A stretch of DNA of 64,000 nt, from the NCBI RefSeq assembly GCF_012979235.1, contig NZ_JAATWC010000009.1:52192-116191 (forward strand), given 5' to 3'. The position numbers and the translations under genes are program-made. The notes under the pieces were generated by a model. It was not told the origin of the DNA, searched no databases, and saw only the letters and a program-made list of their open reading frames with translations. Shown one piece after another: positions 9,306-21,248 of this stretch. Position 1 is the first letter of the stretch. Each line of letters opens with the position of its first letter. The DNA comes from Dissulfurirhabdus thermomarina (GTDB lineage: Bacteria > Desulfobacterota > Dissulfuribacteria > Dissulfuribacterales > Dissulfurirhabdaceae).

Positions 9306-10475
9306 ATGCCTTTCGAATTCGTCGAACCGGAGCAGGCCGCGCGGATCCGGGTGATCGGTGTCGGGGGCGGCGGGGGCAACGCCGTCAACAACATGATCGC
9401 CTCGGAGCTCAAGGGCGTGGAATTCATCGCGGCCAACACCGACGCCCAGGCCCTGGAGCTCTCCCGCGCGGGGCAGAAGATCCAGCTGGGCCGCAATCTC
9501 ACCAAGGGGCTCGGCGCCGGGGCCAAGCCCGAGGTGGGGCGCGAGGCCGCCGAGGAGGCGGTGGACGAGATCCGAGAGGCCCTGTCCGGCTCGGACATGG
9601 TCTTCATCACGGCCGGCATGGGCGGCGGGACGGGAACCGGGGCGGCACCGGTCATCGCCGAGCTCAGCAAGGAGATGGGGGCGCTCACGGTGGCCGTGGT
9701 GACACGCCCCTTCATGTTCGAAGGCAAGCGCCGGATGCGCCAGGCCGAGGAGGGGCTGGAGCGGCTCAAGGAGGTTGTGGACACCATCATCACCATCCCC
9801 AACGACCGGCTCCGCAGCCTGGCCGCGCCCAACACCCCCCTCATCGAGATGTTCCGGAAGGCGGACGAGGTGCTCTACTTCGCGGTCCGGGGCATCTCTG
9901 ACCTCATCGTGGTCCAGGGCTACGTGAACGTCGACTTCGCCGACGTCCGGACCGTCATGGGGGAGATGGGGATGGCCCTCATGGGGACGGGCGTCGCCCG
10001 GGGCGAGCGCCGGGCGGTGGAGGCGGTGCAGATGGCCATCGCCAACCCGCTCCTCGAGGACATCTCCATCAGCGGGGCGCGGGGCATCCTCATGAACATC
10101 ACCGCCAGCAGTGCCACCCTCAGCATGGAGGAGGTGGACCAGGCCTCCACCCTCATCCACAACGAGGCCCACGACGACGCCAACATCATCTGGGGGACCG
10201 TCTTCGACGACAGCCTCGGCGACGAGATCCGCGTAACGGTGATCGCCACGGGGCTCGGCGCCGGGGCACAGCCCGAGGCCCGCTCCATCGTGGCGCCCAT
10301 CGAGCTGGCCCGGGCGGGGGGCAAGGGCGAGGCGGGTCGCGGCGGGAAGGAGGACGTCGGGCTGGGCGATCCCGGGGCCAGAGCCCTCCGCCGCCGGCCG
10401 GCGAGGAGGGCGCTCACGGAGCTGGACGAGGCCCAGCTCGAGATCCCGACCTTTTTGAGGCGAAAGGCCGACTAG
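9306..10475 (+). CDS. ftsZ: FtsZ, tubulin-like division GTPase
   Basis: Cytoskeletal GTPase forming the Z-ring. Motifs are [13 protein letters not shown] near the N-terminus, the tubulin signature [27 protein letters not shown] (T7 region) and a conserved C-terminal peptide [11 protein letters not shown] that binds FtsA and other tethers. It is 389 residues. A good ribosome binding site (AGGGGGAAG) precedes ATG 9306. The stop TAG shares the palindrome CTAG with the stop of the convergent glmM gene. It ends the dcw run; no terminator hairpin is visible. Confidence 0.98.
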   Translation: MPFEFVEPEQAARIRVIGVGGGGGNAVNNMIASELKGVEFIAANTDAQALELSRAGQKIQLGRNLTKGLGAGAKPEVGREAAEEAVDEIREALSGSDMVFITAGMGGGTGTGAAPVIAELSKEMGALTVAVVTRPFMFEGKRRMRQAEEGLERLKEVVDTIITIPNDRLRSLAAPNTPLIEMFRKADEVLYFAVRGISDLIVVQGYVNVDFADVRTVMGEMGMALMGTGVARGERRAVEAVQMAIANPLLEDISISGARGILMNITASSATLSMEEVDQASTLIHNEAHDDANIIWGTVFDDSLGDEIRVTVIATGLGAGAQPEARSIVAPIELARAGGKGEAGRGGKEDVGLGDPGARALRRRPARRALTELDEAQLEIPTFLRRKAD

Positions 10476-11839
10476 GCGCCCTCGGCCCCCCCGCAGACGG
10501 AGCGGATGTGGTCGCCCATGGCCTGGGCCATGTCGGCGATCCGTCCCTCGTCTTCCCCCTCCACCATGACACGGATGACGGGCTCGGTCCCGGAGGCCCG
10601 GATGAGGATCCGGCCCTTTCCGGCCAGTTCCCGCTGGAGCCGCTGCCGCAGGGCCTCCAGTCCCTCGATCTGGTCGATGGGGCGCCGCGCGGCCAGGCGG
10701 ACGTTGTGGAGGACCTGGGGGAAGGTCTCCATGACGGCGGCAAGCTCGGAGAGGGGCCGCCCGGTGCGCTGCATCACCGCCAGGAGCTGGAGCGCGGCCA
10801 GGATGCCGTCGCCGGTGGTGATGTGGTCCAGGAAGACGAGGTGCCCGGACTGCTCCCCTCCGAAGTTGTAGCCTTCCGCGCGCATGGTCTCCACCACGTA
10901 GCGGTCGCCCACCTGGGTGCGGATCAGCCGGGCGCCCATGCGTTCCAGGGCGATCTCGAGGCCCATGTTGCTCATGACCGTGGCCACCACGGTTCGGTGG
11001 GCCAGGCGGCCGGCCTCCAGCAGGTCCCGGGCGCAGACCGCCATGATGTGGTCGCCGTCCACGATCCGGCCCTTCTCGTCCACCACGATCACCCGGTCGC
11101 CGTCGCCGTCGAGGGCGATGCCCATGTGGGCCCGGTGGCGGAGGACCGCTTCTCGGAGGGGCTCCGGGTGCAGGGCGCCGCAGTCCTGGTTGATGTTGGT
11201 CCCGTTGGGCGAGACGCCCAGGGCGATCACCGAGGCGCCGAGTTCCTCGAGGACCGCGGGCGCCACCCGGTAGGTGGCGCCGTTGGCGCAGTCGAGCACC
11301 AGGCGCAGGCCTTCGAGGGTGAGGTCCTTGGGGAAGGTGTGTTTCAGGAAGACGATATAGCGGCCCCGGGCGTCGTCGATGCGGAAGGCCTTGCCCACGT
11401 CGGCCCCGGTGGGCTGGGCGCGGAGCGGTTCGTCCGACTCCATGAGCGCTTCGATGCGGGCCTCCACCTCGTCGGGGAGCTTGAAGCCGTTTCCGGCGAA
11501 GATCTTGATGCCGTTGTCCTGGAAGGGGTTGTGGGAGGCGGAGATCACCACCCCGGCGTCGGCCCGCATGTTGGTGGTGAGAAAGGCGATGGCCGGGGTC
11601 GGCATGGGGCCCACGAGGAAGACGTCCACCCCCATGGAGCAGATGCCTGCCGCCAGGGCGTTCTCGAGCATGTAGCCGGAGAGCCGGGTGTCTTTCCCGA
11701 TGAGGATGCGCCGGTGGCGGTGGCGGCTGTTGCGGAAGAGGTGGGCCACGGACCGGCCGATCTTGAGGGCCGTGTCCACCGTCATGGGCGGGACGTTGGC
11801 GACGCCGCGGACGCCGTCGGTGCCGAAGATCTGTCGCAT
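10472..11839 (-). CDS. glmM: GlmM, phosphoglucosamine mutase
   Basis: Converts glucosamine-6-phosphate to glucosamine-1-phosphate for UDP-GlcNAc synthesis. Family features are the N-terminal [10 protein letters not shown], the phosphoserine loop [18 protein letters not shown], the metal loop [14 protein letters not shown] and the C-terminal phosphate-binding [15 protein letters not shown]. Length is 455 residues, typical. It is the last gene of the reverse run ftsH-folP-cdaA-cdaR-glmM. In Firmicutes the cdaA-cdaR-glmM trio is a known unit in which GlmM can inhibit the c-di-AMP cyclase; the same order here suggests the link is kept. Confidence 0.97.
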   Translation of the reverse strand: MRQIFGTDGVRGVANVPPMTVDTALKIGRSVAHLFRNSRHRHRRILIGKDTRLSGYMLENALAAGICSMGVDVFLVGPMPTPAIAFLTTNMRADAGVVISASHNPFQDNGIKIFAGNGFKLPDEVEARIEALMESDEPLRAQPTGADVGKAFRIDDARGRYIVFLKHTFPKDLTLEGLRLVLDCANGATYRVAPAVLEELGASVIALGVSPNGTNINQDCGALHPEPLREAVLRHRAHMGIALDGDGDRVIVVDEKGRIVDGDHIMAVCARDLLEAGRLAHRTVVATVMSNMGLEIALERMGARLIRTQVGDRYVVETMRAEGYNFGGEQSGHLVFLDHITTGDGILAALQLLAVMQRTGRPLSELAAVMETFPQVLHNVRLAARRPIDQIEGLEALRQRLQRELAGKGRILIRASGTEPVIRVMVEGEDEGRIADMAQAMGDHIRSVCGGAEGA

Positions 11840-11880
11840 GGATCCTTCACCTCCGGGACCCGGCCCCGGGCGGAGCCGGG

Positions 11881-12807
11881 TTACCGGGCAGATCGCGGAA
11901 TGGTGACCTTAATAAACTCGGGCGTGATGGAACGCAAGGTGATGTTGTCGGGGGCGGACCATCGGGGGCGGACCTCGTGGACCCCGGGGGCGAGCCCCCC
12001 GGCCGGGACCAGGATGGAGAAGTCCTTGGGGCCCAGGCCCCGGACCTGGGTGAGGGGGCCCTCCGCGGTGACCGTGACGACCTTCGGCCACCAGGAGGCC
12101 CCGGCCGCCTCGCCCTGGAGACGGACGGGGATGTCACCGACGCGCTTGGTCCCGAGCACGGGCCCCACCTTCACGGTGACCTTGACCTGGGAGCTGCCTT
12201 CCGGGGTGCTCCGGATGCCCGAGACGTCGAGGGGAACGGTGCGGATCACGTCGGCGTCGGCCCCCGAGACGTCCACGGGGGCGGTGGCGATCTCCTTGAT
12301 CGTCCGGAGTTCGCTCTCCGGCCCGCTGAGGACCACCACCGGCGGGTCCACCGTGACGTCGTAGATCTTGGCGGTGGGGGCCACCTTCCCCTGGACCACG
12401 GCCTTGACGGGGACGGATTTCCGGGCCAGCCGCTCCAGGACTATCTCGATGTCGCTCGGGGTGATCCGGACGGGGCGGACCCCGCCGGGCAGGGAAAGGC
12501 CTTCGGCGGTGACGTGGACGATGCCCTTGCCCGGACGGGCGTCGCTCAGGTCGATGACCTTGGACAGGCGCTGGTACGGCAGGTTCTTTATGATGCTCCG
12601 GGGGCCGGCCACGCGGATGTCGATGGAGGCCGGCAGGTCGTTGGCGATGGTGTAGCCCTTGGGGACGTTGACGATCTCCAAGGGGATGGAGAGCCCGATC
12701 TCGGCCTGTTGCTCGGTGGAGACGTACGCCCACATGAGAACGGCGAAGACCAGGGCGATGAGCTTCAGCGTCCAGTTCTTCACGGCGATTTCCTGCCAGC
12801 GCATCAT
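11881..12807 (-). CDS. cdaR: YbbR-domain protein (CdaR-like)
   Basis: Membrane-anchored extracytoplasmic protein; in Firmicutes CdaR regulates the adjacent diadenylate cyclase. One transmembrane helix lies near residues 12-30 ([16 protein letters not shown]). Several YbbR-type beta repeats follow, each about 75-80 residues, recognisable by recurring [18 protein letters not shown] and KVTVKVG-like strands. It is 308 residues. The start [12 protein letters not shown] is only 6 bp after the cdaA stop, and glmM begins 41 bp downstream. The functional link to CdaA is inferred from order. Confidence 0.88.
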   Translation of the reverse strand: MMRWQEIAVKNWTLKLIALVFAVLMWAYVSTEQQAEIGLSIPLEIVNVPKGYTIANDLPASIDIRVAGPRSIIKNLPYQRLSKVIDLSDARPGKGIVHVTAEGLSLPGGVRPVRITPSDIEIVLERLARKSVPVKAVVQGKVAPTAKIYDVTVDPPVVVLSGPESELRTIKEIATAPVDVSGADADVIRTVPLDVSGIRSTPEGSSQVKVTVKVGPVLGTKRVGDIPVRLQGEAAGASWWPKVVTVTAEGPLTQVRGLGPKDFSILVPAGGLAPGVHEVRPRWSAPDNITLRSITPEFIKVTIPRSAR

Positions 12808-12813
12808 GGCCGC

Positions 12814-13614
12814 CTAGATGAGCCTCCGTTTCCACCAAGGCCGTTCCTCCTCCTCCAGGGAGAAGGTGTTGTGGAGGATGCGCCGGAGGGTGCCCGAGTC
12901 GATGCCGCGGGTGATCTTGCCGGCGATGGCCACAGAGATGCTGCCCGTCTCTTCCGAGACCACCACGGCCACGGCGTCGGTGTGCTCCGTGACGCCGATG
13001 GCGGCGCGGTGGCGGGTCCCGAGGCGCTTGCTGACGTCCGGGTTGGTGGTGAGCGGCAGGACGCAGCCGGCCCCGGCCAGGCGGCCGTCCCGGATGATGA
13101 CCGCGCCGTCGTGGAGCGGGGTCCCGGGGTGGAAGATGGTGCAGAGCAGCTCGCGGGTGACGCGGCCGTCAACGGGCACGCCCGACTCGAGGTAGTCGCC
13201 GAGGCCGATCTCCCGCTCGAGGACCATGAGGGCGCCGGTCTTCGTCTCGGCCAGGGTCGAGGCCGCCTTGGCCACCTCCTCCATGGCCTGGAAGGTCTTG
13301 ACCCGGGTCTTGAGGAAGGGGGTCTGGCCCATCTGGGTGAGCACCCGGCGGATGTCGTCCTGGAAGACGATGATGATGAGCAGGAACAGGGAGCTCAGGA
13401 CGGTGCCCAGGAGCCAGTGAAGGGTATAGAGCTCGAGGGCCTTGGCGGCGAAGTAGACCACGATGATGACGGCGAGGCCCGCCGCCATCTGGACCGCCCG
13501 CGTCCCCCGCAGCAGCAGCATGACCCGGTAGAGCAGGAAGGCGACGAGGAGGATGTCGATGACATCCAGCCACCACCTGGACAACGGGAGGTATGAGAAC
13601 CAGTGCTCGGTCAT
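12814..13614 (-). CDS. cdaA: CdaA, diadenylate cyclase
   Basis: Membrane enzyme making the second messenger c-di-AMP from two ATP. Three hydrophobic helices occupy roughly residues 12-80. The DAC (DisA_N) domain follows, with both catalytic signatures: DGAVIIRDGRLAGAGCVLPL (DGA motif) and RLGTRHRAAIGVTEHTDA (RHR motif). It is 266 residues, normal for CdaA. It is followed at 6 bp by the CdaR-like gene and then glmM. The 127 bp gap to folP upstream may hold a separate promoter, but no convincing one was found. Confidence 0.95.
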   Translation of the reverse strand: MTEHWFSYLPLSRWWLDVIDILLVAFLLYRVMLLLRGTRAVQMAAGLAVIIVVYFAAKALELYTLHWLLGTVLSSLFLLIIIVFQDDIRRVLTQMGQTPFLKTRVKTFQAMEEVAKAASTLAETKTGALMVLEREIGLGDYLESGVPVDGRVTRELLCTIFHPGTPLHDGAVIIRDGRLAGAGCVLPLTTNPDVSKRLGTRHRAAIGVTEHTDAVAVVVSEETGSISVAIAGKITRGIDSGTLRRILHNTFSLEEEERPWWKRRLI

Positions 13615-13741
13615 CTTCCCCGGCGGGCGGGCCCCGGGCGCATGGGCGTTTCCGGTGGCACCCGGCGTCTAGCTTGTTTTTCGGCAGAAAGCCGAGGTTT
13701 CAATAGCGGCGGCCACGGAATCGTCGGGCGGGCCGCCCTCG

Positions 13742-14621
13742 TCACGGACGTTCCCCCGCTCCGGGGTCCGGGAGGGTCTCGGACCGGATCGCGTCCACCG
13801 CCTTGAGGACGTCCACGGTCGGGGCGGGGTCGTGGACGCGGACCACGTGGCATCCCCTGAGGGCGGCGGCCGCCACGGCGCCCAGGGTGGCCGCGTCGCG
13901 CTCCGCCGGAGCGGCCCGCCCGGTGACGGCCCCGAGGAAGGCCTTCCGGGACGGCCCCACCAGGACCGGGACCCCGATGTCGAGCAGGGCGTCCAGGCGG
14001 TTGAGCAGCACCAGGTTGCCCTGGTAGCTCTTGCCGAAGCCGATGCCGGGGTCCACCAGGATCTTCCCCCTGGGGATGCCGCGGGCCTCGGCCCAGGCCA
14101 CGCGCTCGGCCAGGAAGTCGTGCACCTCGCCCACCAGGTCGTCGTAGTGGGTGTCGTCCTGCATGGTCCCCGGGGTGCCGCGCATGTGCATGAGCACCAC
14201 AGGGGCCCCGTGCCGGGCCGCCGTCTCGGCCATGCGGGGGTCGGCCCGGAGGGCACTGACGTCGTTGATCATGTCGGCCCCCGCCGCCAGCGCCGCCTCG
14301 GCCACCGCCGCCTTTGTGGTGTCGATGGAGACGGGAACGTCGGAACGGCGGCGGATGGCCTCGATGACCGGCACCGTGCGCCGGAGTTCCTCCTCCTCGG
14401 TAACGGGGTCGGCGTAGGGCCGGGTGGACTCGCCGCCCACGTCCACGATGTCGGCGCCGGCCGCCTCCAGGGCGAGGGCCTGTTCCACGGCGGCCTCGGG
14501 GTCGAGGAAGCGGCCTCCGTCCGAGAAGGAGTCCGGGGTGACGTTGAGGACCCCCATGATGTAGGTCCGGCTCCCCCAGTGAAAGGTGGAGCGGCGCAGC
14601 ACGAGGGGCGCCGGCGGGCTC

Positions 14622-14632
<11 letters not shown>
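13742..14632 (-). CDS. folP: FolP, dihydropteroate synthase
   Basis: Condenses p-aminobenzoate with dihydropterin pyrophosphate in folate synthesis. TIM-barrel signatures are IMGVLNVTPDSFSDGGRF, DIVDVGGESTRPYADPV, VPVSIDTTKAAVAEAAL, MINDVSAL and the C-terminal VRVHDPAPTVDVLKAVDAI. I start it at the ATG with a strong GAAGGAGG site just upstream, giving 296 residues. A longer in-frame extension lies inside ftsH and is rejected. The start overlaps the ftsH 3' end by 11 bp, so the genes are coupled. Confidence 0.95.
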
Positions 14633-16460
<1,828 letters not shown>

Positions 16461-16710
16461 AGTGGATCCCTCCAGGGTGGGGACGCCGGCCGCGGCCGCG
16501 CGGGGGCCGGGCGGCCGGGTCCGGCCGTGCCGGCCGGTCGTTCTCTCGATGGCGCCGCAGGGGGCCGCGGGCCGCGGCCTCGTTCCAGACCGCTCGTCCC
16601 CGCGGGGGGGGCGGGGAGGCCCTCGTCCGTGGAAGCGGTCCGCCGGACATCCGGCGATCCGGGTGCGTGCATCCCGGGTTGGGCGTCTCGAGGTTTTCTC
16701 ATCTCCGCAA

Positions 16711-16738
16711 ATTACACAATCCGGTGCCACCGGCGCAA
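16711..16738 (-). promoter_or_regulatory. Candidate sigma70-type promoter for ftsH-folP-cdaA-cdaR-glmM
   Basis: On the minus strand TTGCGC and TGTAAT are separated by 16 bp in one of the few less GC-rich patches of the region. It would give a leader of about 240 bases before the ftsH TTG. The rest of the 295 bp between ftsH and tilS is GC-rich and I see no gene in it. Confidence 0.35.
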
Positions 16739-16755
16739 CAACGGGGCGGCCAGCG

Positions 16756-18186
16756 TCACCGCGGCTCCAGGGTGAGGGAGAAGGCGCGGCGGGTGTCGGG
16801 CCGGACCCGGACGCGGTGCGAGACCTCGACCCCCAGGACGGCCAGCACTTCTCCTTCGTCCACGAGCAGGGGCAGGGTGTCGCGGGTGGACCTCGGCACC
16901 CCGCGCCGGCTCAGGAAGCCCTTGAGGCGGACCGGCGCCGGGGCGCCCAGGGGCCAGAAGCGGTCCCCGGGCCGGCGCGTGCGGAGGGCGAGGGCGTCCG
17001 GCAGCCGGGCGGCGTCCACGAAGAGGGTGCGGCCTCCGGGGAGGGGCGCCGCCCGCGGGAAGTCCTCGGGTGGGACGGCCGGTTCCGCCCGGACGCGGTG
17101 CGGCGTCCCGGGGACCGCCCAGGCGCCGGGGAGGTGGACCGCGACGGGGGCCGCCGGGGCGGGGCGGGAGGCGGCCGGGACCTCCCCGCGGTGCAACACC
17201 AGGCGGTCGTCCCGCCGCTCGGCCCGCACCCCGCCGGGGAGGTCGATCCGCCCGTCCCGGTTCCGGGCGAGGAGGGCCTCCACGCCCAGGAGGTGGGCGG
17301 CGACCAGGCGCCGGAGCGGGGCCCCCGCGGCCTCCAAGGCCAGCCGGACGACACGGCGCCGTATGGCCGGTGCCTCGGCCAGGAGGTCGGCGACCCGGAG
17401 GCGGATCGGCCCGCCGGAAGGCGCGGGGGCGTCGTTTTCGAGGCGGGAGAAGGCCGCCCGGGCCAGGTCTTCCAGGACGGCCTCGTCATCGGCCAGGAGG
17501 GCGGCGGTTCGGTTGAGGGTCGCCTCCACGGCGGGGTTGAAGTGTTCCCGCAGCAAGGGAAGGAGCCTGGAGCGGACGCGGTTTCTCAGGTGTCGGGGGT
17601 CCGAGTTGGTTTCGTCCCGGCACCAGGGGAGGCGGCGCCGCTCCAGCTCGGCCAGGATCTCGGCCTTCCGGGTGCCGAGGAGGGGGCGGACGAAGGGTCC
17701 GCGCCGCCACGGAATGCCGCTCAGGCCCGCAAGGGCGCTTCCGCGCAGGAGGCGCAGCAGGACCTCCTCGGCCTGGTCGTCGGCGGTATGGCCGAGGGCG
17801 ATCCGGTCCGCCCCCGCCCCGGCCGCCGCCTCGCGGAGGAAGCCGAGGCGCAGTTCCCGCGCCGCCTCTTCCAGGGAGAGTCCGTGGCGCCGGGCATGGG
17901 CCGGGGCGTCTGCCCGGCCGGAGAAGAAGGGGAGGCCGAGGTCCCGGGCCAGGGTCGCGGCGAAGGCGGCGTCCCGGTCCGCCGCCGGGCCCCGGATGCC
18001 GTGGTGGAAGTGGGCGGCGGCGAGCCGGAGCGGCCACCGGTGGGCGATCTCCCGGAGCGCGTGGCACAGGAAGGTGGAGTCCGGGCCGCCGGAAATGGCG
18101 ACAAGGATCCCGTGGCCCGGCCGGACCCCGCACCGGCGGCGGAGGGCGTCCTCGATCTTCGAGACGATGGATTTCGGCATGGTCAT
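16756..18186 (-). CDS. tilS: TilS, tRNA(Ile)-lysidine synthetase
   Basis: Modifies the wobble cytidine of tRNA(Ile)(CAU) to lysidine using ATP. The N-type ATP-pyrophosphatase P-loop reads VAISGGPDST near residue 30, followed by LAAAHFHHGIRG, LGHTADDQAEEVLLRLLRGSALAGL (the GHxxDDQxE motif) and RPLLGTRKAEI. A C-terminal region of TilS type ends the protein at about 476 residues. Starts at 18186 (ATG-ACC-ATG) and a longer form from 18252 are possible; the shorter fits the family better. The order tilS-ftsH-folP-cdaA is common in bacteria. Confidence 0.93.
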   Translation of the reverse strand: MTMPKSIVSKIEDALRRRCGVRPGHGILVAISGGPDSTFLCHALREIAHRWPLRLAAAHFHHGIRGPAADRDAAFAATLARDLGLPFFSGRADAPAHARRHGLSLEEAARELRLGFLREAAAGAGADRIALGHTADDQAEEVLLRLLRGSALAGLSGIPWRRGPFVRPLLGTRKAEILAELERRRLPWCRDETNSDPRHLRNRVRSRLLPLLREHFNPAVEATLNRTAALLADDEAVLEDLARAAFSRLENDAPAPSGGPIRLRVADLLAEAPAIRRRVVRLALEAAGAPLRRLVAAHLLGVEALLARNRDGRIDLPGGVRAERRDDRLVLHRGEVPAASRPAPAAPVAVHLPGAWAVPGTPHRVRAEPAVPPEDFPRAAPLPGGRTLFVDAARLPDALALRTRRPGDRFWPLGAPAPVRLKGFLSRRGVPRSTRDTLPLLVDEGEVLAVLGVEVSHRVRVRPDTRRAFSLTLEPR

Positions 18187-18584
18187 GGCGGCCCGGGAGC
18201 GGTCCTTTGCGGGGAAAAACGCGTGGCCGCGGGGCGAGGCGGCGGCCGTCACCCATCACGGCCGGTCAGCCCGCCAGATGACATGATACCCCCGATTATC
18301 GTGGATGGCAAGGGCTAATAATTTGATATTTAAGAATAAAAGGCCGTTCCGGATACTGAGGCGCAATTCATTTTTTCCTTGACACGGCCGGGGGCCTGAT
18401 ATAAACGTAGGCTCGATGTTTTCGGGGAATTGCTGACGTTACCATATTCGGCTCTTTGAAGATCCCCGGACTGCGGATGCCAGCCGGCGCGGCCGCCGGC
18501 CCTGTGGGGCCGCGCCCCGGCGGTTCGGCCCGGGCGGGGGGAGGCCCTGGTCCGGCCGCCGCCCTGCCCGAAAGGAGTCGCGGC
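18187..18584. other. Divergent tilS/nuoA intergenic region
   Basis: About 400 bp without a gene between the divergent tilS and nuoA starts. It contains the most AT-rich stretch of the area (about 18290-18440). The nuo promoter lies at 18379-18405. The 18460-18570 part is GC-rich leader. Nothing else recognisable was seen. Confidence 0.6.
18379..18405 (+). promoter_or_regulatory. Candidate promoter of the nuo operon
   Basis: A perfect -35 box TTGACA (18379-18384) is followed 15 bp later by TATAAA (18400-18405), or 16 bp later by ATAAAC. It sits in an AT-rich island upstream of nuoA, leaving a leader of about 170 bases. The short spacer is the main weakness. Confidence 0.55.
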
Positions 18585-18950
18585 ATGATGAGCGGTTTCG
18601 AAACCATCGCCATGTATCTGGTCGTGTCCGTGGCGGCCATCCTCGGGATGCTGATCATCTCGGCGCTGCTCGGCCCCATGCGGCCCAAGCCCGGCAAGCT
18701 CGACACCTACGAGTGCGGCGTCCCCCTCCTCGATGCCGGGCACAAGCGCTACGACGTCAAGTATTACGTCGTGGCCGTCCTCTTCCTGGTCTTCGACCTC
18801 GAGACGGTTCTCATCTACCCCCTGGCGGTTCGTTACAAGGCCCTGGCCCAGTTCGGCTGGGGCGTTTTTTTTGAGATATTCGTCTTCGTGGCCGTCCTCC
18901 TGGCGGGGCTGATCTACGCCATCCGCAAGGGCGCCATCGAGTGGGACTAA
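18585..18950 (+). CDS. nuoA: NuoA, complex I membrane subunit A
   Basis: Small membrane subunit (121 residues, three helices) at the junction of the peripheral and membrane arms of complex I. Conserved features are the loop [15 protein letters not shown] with its family cysteine, [20 protein letters not shown] and the C-terminal helix. The start is set by AAAGGAG eight bases before ATG 18585; a longer frame upstream is low-complexity and rejected. It is the first gene of the nuo run, and nuoB follows 10 bp later. Confidence 0.96.
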   Translation: MMSGFETIAMYLVVSVAAILGMLIISALLGPMRPKPGKLDTYECGVPLLDAGHKRYDVKYYVVAVLFLVFDLETVLIYPLAVRYKALAQFGWGVFFEIFVFVAVLLAGLIYAIRKGAIEWD

Positions 18951-18960
18951 GGAGTCGCGC

Positions 18961-19464
18961 ATGGCCTTCGAGGCATACGGCGGAAACGGCTGGCTGCTGA
19001 CCACCTTCGAGCAACTGATCAACTGGGGGCGCAAGCGCTCTCCCTGGCCGCTCCCCTACGGGACCGCCTGTTGCGGCATCGAGATGATGGCCGCCCTGGC
19101 CTCCGGCTACGACATGGCCCGGTTCGGTGCGGAGCGGCCCAGCTTCTCGCCCCGGCAGGCCGACGTGCTCATCGAGGCGGGGACCATCACCAAGAAGATG
19201 GTCCCGGTGCTCAAGAAGATCTACGACCAGATGGCGGAGCCCAAGTGGGTCATCGCCATGGGGGCCTGCGCCTGCAGTGGGGGGGTCTTCCGGACCTACT
19301 CCACGCTGCAGGGGATCGACAACGTGATCCCGGTGGACGTCTACATCCCCGGGTGTCCGCCCCGGCCGGAGGCGCTGCTCCAGGCCCTCCTCGAACTCCA
19401 CGAGAAGATCGACCGGGACCGTCCCCTTCGCGGCGGGGCGGCCCGGGCGGCGCAGGGAGGCTGA
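18961..19464 (+). CDS. nuoB: NuoB, complex I subunit carrying cluster N2
   Basis: Peripheral-arm subunit that binds the terminal [4Fe-4S] cluster N2 next to quinone. All four ligands are present: the adjacent pair C37-C38 in [11 protein letters not shown]103 in MGACACSGG and C132 in [12 protein letters not shown]. It is 167 residues, typical. AAGGAG lies just before ATG 18961. It abuts nuoC with one base between stop and start. Confidence 0.97.
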   Translation: MAFEAYGGNGWLLTTFEQLINWGRKRSPWPLPYGTACCGIEMMAALASGYDMARFGAERPSFSPRQADVLIEAGTITKKMVPVLKKIYDQMAEPKWVIAMGACACSGGVFRTYSTLQGIDNVIPVDVYIPGCPPRPEALLQALLELHEKIDRDRPLRGGAARAAQGG

Positions 19465-19465
19465 G

Positions 19466-20026
19466 ATGAGTCTCAAGGACCAGGTGACCTCCGTCCTGGG
19501 CGAGCTTGCGGTCCAGGCCGGGGAATTCCGGGGGGACCTCACGGTGGAGGTGCCCCGGGAGCGGATCGTGGAGGCCCTCCGCCGGCTTCGGGACGCCCCG
19601 GAGCTCGGCTTCGACTTCCTGAGCGACGTCGTCGGGGTGGACGCGGGCCTCTACCACGAGAACAAGGCCAAGGCGGCCGCCAAGAAGAAGCCCGCCGAGG
19701 GCGGGGAGGCCCCGGCCGCCGCGGCGCCCGCCGAGACGCCCCCGCGGTTCGAAGTGATCTATCTCCTTTTATCCCTCAAGTCCAACCGGCGGGTCCGGGT
19801 CAAGGTGCGGGTGCCGGAGGACGACCCGGTGGTGGACAGTGTAACAGGGCTCTGGAAGGCCGCGGACTGGCCCGAGCGGGAGATCTTCGACATGTTCGGC
19901 GTCCGGTTCGCCGGTCACCCGAATCTCAAGCGGCTCCTCATGTGGGAGGAGTTCCCCGCCCATCCCCTCCGCAAGGACTACCCGCTGGAGGGGCGGGGAG
20001 AGGAGCGGCACCTTTCCTACGAGTAA
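19466..20026 (+). CDS. nuoC: NuoC, complex I 30 kDa subunit
   Basis: Peripheral-arm subunit supporting NuoB and NuoD. Family features are LGFDFLSDVVGVD, the strand VIYLLLSLKSNRRVRVKVRVPEDDP and the signature DWPEREIFDMFGVRFAGHPNLKRLLM, ending HPLRKDYPLEGRGEERH. At 186 residues it is normal, but between about residues 68 and 92 there is a Lys/Ala/Pro/Glu-rich low-complexity insertion that looks like a flexible loop. NuoC and NuoD are separate genes here, not fused. Confidence 0.95.
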   Translation: MSLKDQVTSVLGELAVQAGEFRGDLTVEVPRERIVEALRRLRDAPELGFDFLSDVVGVDAGLYHENKAKAAAKKKPAEGGEAPAAAAPAETPPRFEVIYLLLSLKSNRRVRVKVRVPEDDPVVDSVTGLWKAADWPEREIFDMFGVRFAGHPNLKRLLMWEEFPAHPLRKDYPLEGRGEERHLSYE

Positions 20027-20090
20027 GAGCCCGGCCGAGGGGCCGGTACAGGGCCCGGCGGCGCCGCGCGCGCCGGGTCGAGGAGGGGAC

Positions 20091-21233
20091 ATGGACGTAG
20101 CGGAATCCGCAAAGGTGATCCCGGCGGCCGCCGGCGAGTGCGTCACCATCAACATCGGGCCGTCCCATCCCGCCATGCACGGGACGCTCCGGGTCATCGC
20201 CGAGACCGACGGCGAGACCATCATCCGGGCGGAACCCGAGATCGGCTACCTGCACCGCGGTGTGGAGAAACTGGCCGAGAACCTCAGCTACCACCAGTTC
20301 ATCCCGATCACCGACCGCCTGAACTACTGCTCCGCCATCGCCAACAACGTCTCCTACGAGATGGCGGTGGAGAAGCTGCTCGGCATCGAGGTGCCCGAGA
20401 AGGCCCAGCTCATCCGGCTCATCATGATGGAGCTGGCCCGGATCTCGGACCACATCGTCTGCGTGGGCATCCTGGGCGTGGACCTCGGGGCCTTCACCCC
20501 CTTCTTCTACCTCTTTATCCAGCGCGAGGAGATCTACGAGATCTTCGAGTGGTACAACGGGGCCCGGCTCACCAATACCTTCGGCCGCATCGGCGGGGTG
20601 GAGGCGGATCTCCCGCCCGACTTCGACGCCCGGTGGCGCGAGCTCGTCCCGAACCTCCGAAAGGCCATCGACGAGACCGACCGGCTCCTCACCCACAACC
20701 GCATCTGGATGGACCGGACCATCGGGGTCAGCGCCTTCTCGGCCGAGGACGCCCTGAACTGGGGCTTCACCGGTCCCTGCCTCCGGGCCTGCGGGGTGCG
20801 GCGCGATCTTAGAAAGGACGAGCCCTACGGCCTCTACGACCAGTTCGACTTCGAGGTGCCCGTGGGGCGGCACGGGGACGTCTTCGACCGCTACATGGTG
20901 CGGATGATCGAGATGGAGCAGTCCATCCGCCTCATCGAGCAGGCCTACCGGCGGTACAAGGAACTCCCCCCGGACGCCCCCCTCATGGCCAAGGTCCCCA
21001 AGGTCCTCAAGGCGCCGGACGGGGAGGTCTACCACGCCATCGAGGCCCCCAACGGGGAACTCGGGTTCTTCATCAAGGGCGACGGCACCGACAAGCCCTA
21101 CCGGGTCCGGATCCGCCCGCCCTGCTACATGGTCTACCAGGCCTTCCCCGAGATGGTGCAGGGGGAGATGGTGGCGGACCTCATCGCCTGCCTGAGCAGC
21201 CTCAACGTCATCGCCGGCGAGCTGGACCGGTAA
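20091..21233 (+). CDS. nuoD: NuoD, complex I 49 kDa subunit
   Basis: Forms the quinone pocket with NuoB. Family motifs are NIGPSHPAMHGTLRV, EIGYLHRGVEKLAE, DRLNYCSAIANN, GVDLGAFTPFFYLF, RIGGVEADLPPDF and the C-terminal RIRPPCYMVYQAFPEM. It is 380 residues with no NuoC fusion. GAGGAGGGG precedes ATG 20091. The 64 bp before it hold a GC-rich 7 bp hairpin (arms 20054-20060 and 20071-20077) of unknown meaning. The protein belongs to the [NiFe]-hydrogenase large-subunit superfamily, but the hydrogenase Ni-binding CxxC pairs are not seen. Confidence 0.96.
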   Translation: MDVAESAKVIPAAAGECVTINIGPSHPAMHGTLRVIAETDGETIIRAEPEIGYLHRGVEKLAENLSYHQFIPITDRLNYCSAIANNVSYEMAVEKLLGIEVPEKAQLIRLIMMELARISDHIVCVGILGVDLGAFTPFFYLFIQREEIYEIFEWYNGARLTNTFGRIGGVEADLPPDFDARWRELVPNLRKAIDETDRLLTHNRIWMDRTIGVSAFSAEDALNWGFTGPCLRACGVRRDLRKDEPYGLYDQFDFEVPVGRHGDVFDRYMVRMIEMEQSIRLIEQAYRRYKELPPDAPLMAKVPKVLKAPDGEVYHAIEAPNGELGFFIKGDGTDKPYRVRIRPPCYMVYQAFPEMVQGEMVADLIACLSSLNVIAGELDR

Positions 21234-21248
21234 GGAGAGGGGCGCTTC

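Noticed and set aside
13674..13715. Hairpin TCGGC-AGAAA-GCCGA with a T-run near the folP/cdaA gap as a terminator
   Set aside because: The T-run is on the wrong side for the strand that would need terminating, the stem is only 5 bp, and the genes on both sides appear to belong to one operon.
16461..16730. FtsH extended upstream by 90 residues
   Set aside because: The extension is Arg/Pro-rich, would displace the first transmembrane helix from the N-terminus, and a good ribosome site precedes the TTG at 16460.
20091..21233. NuoD as a hydrogenase large subunit
   Set aside because: The nickel-binding CxxC pairs of hydrogenases are absent, and the neighbours are ordinary complex I genes.
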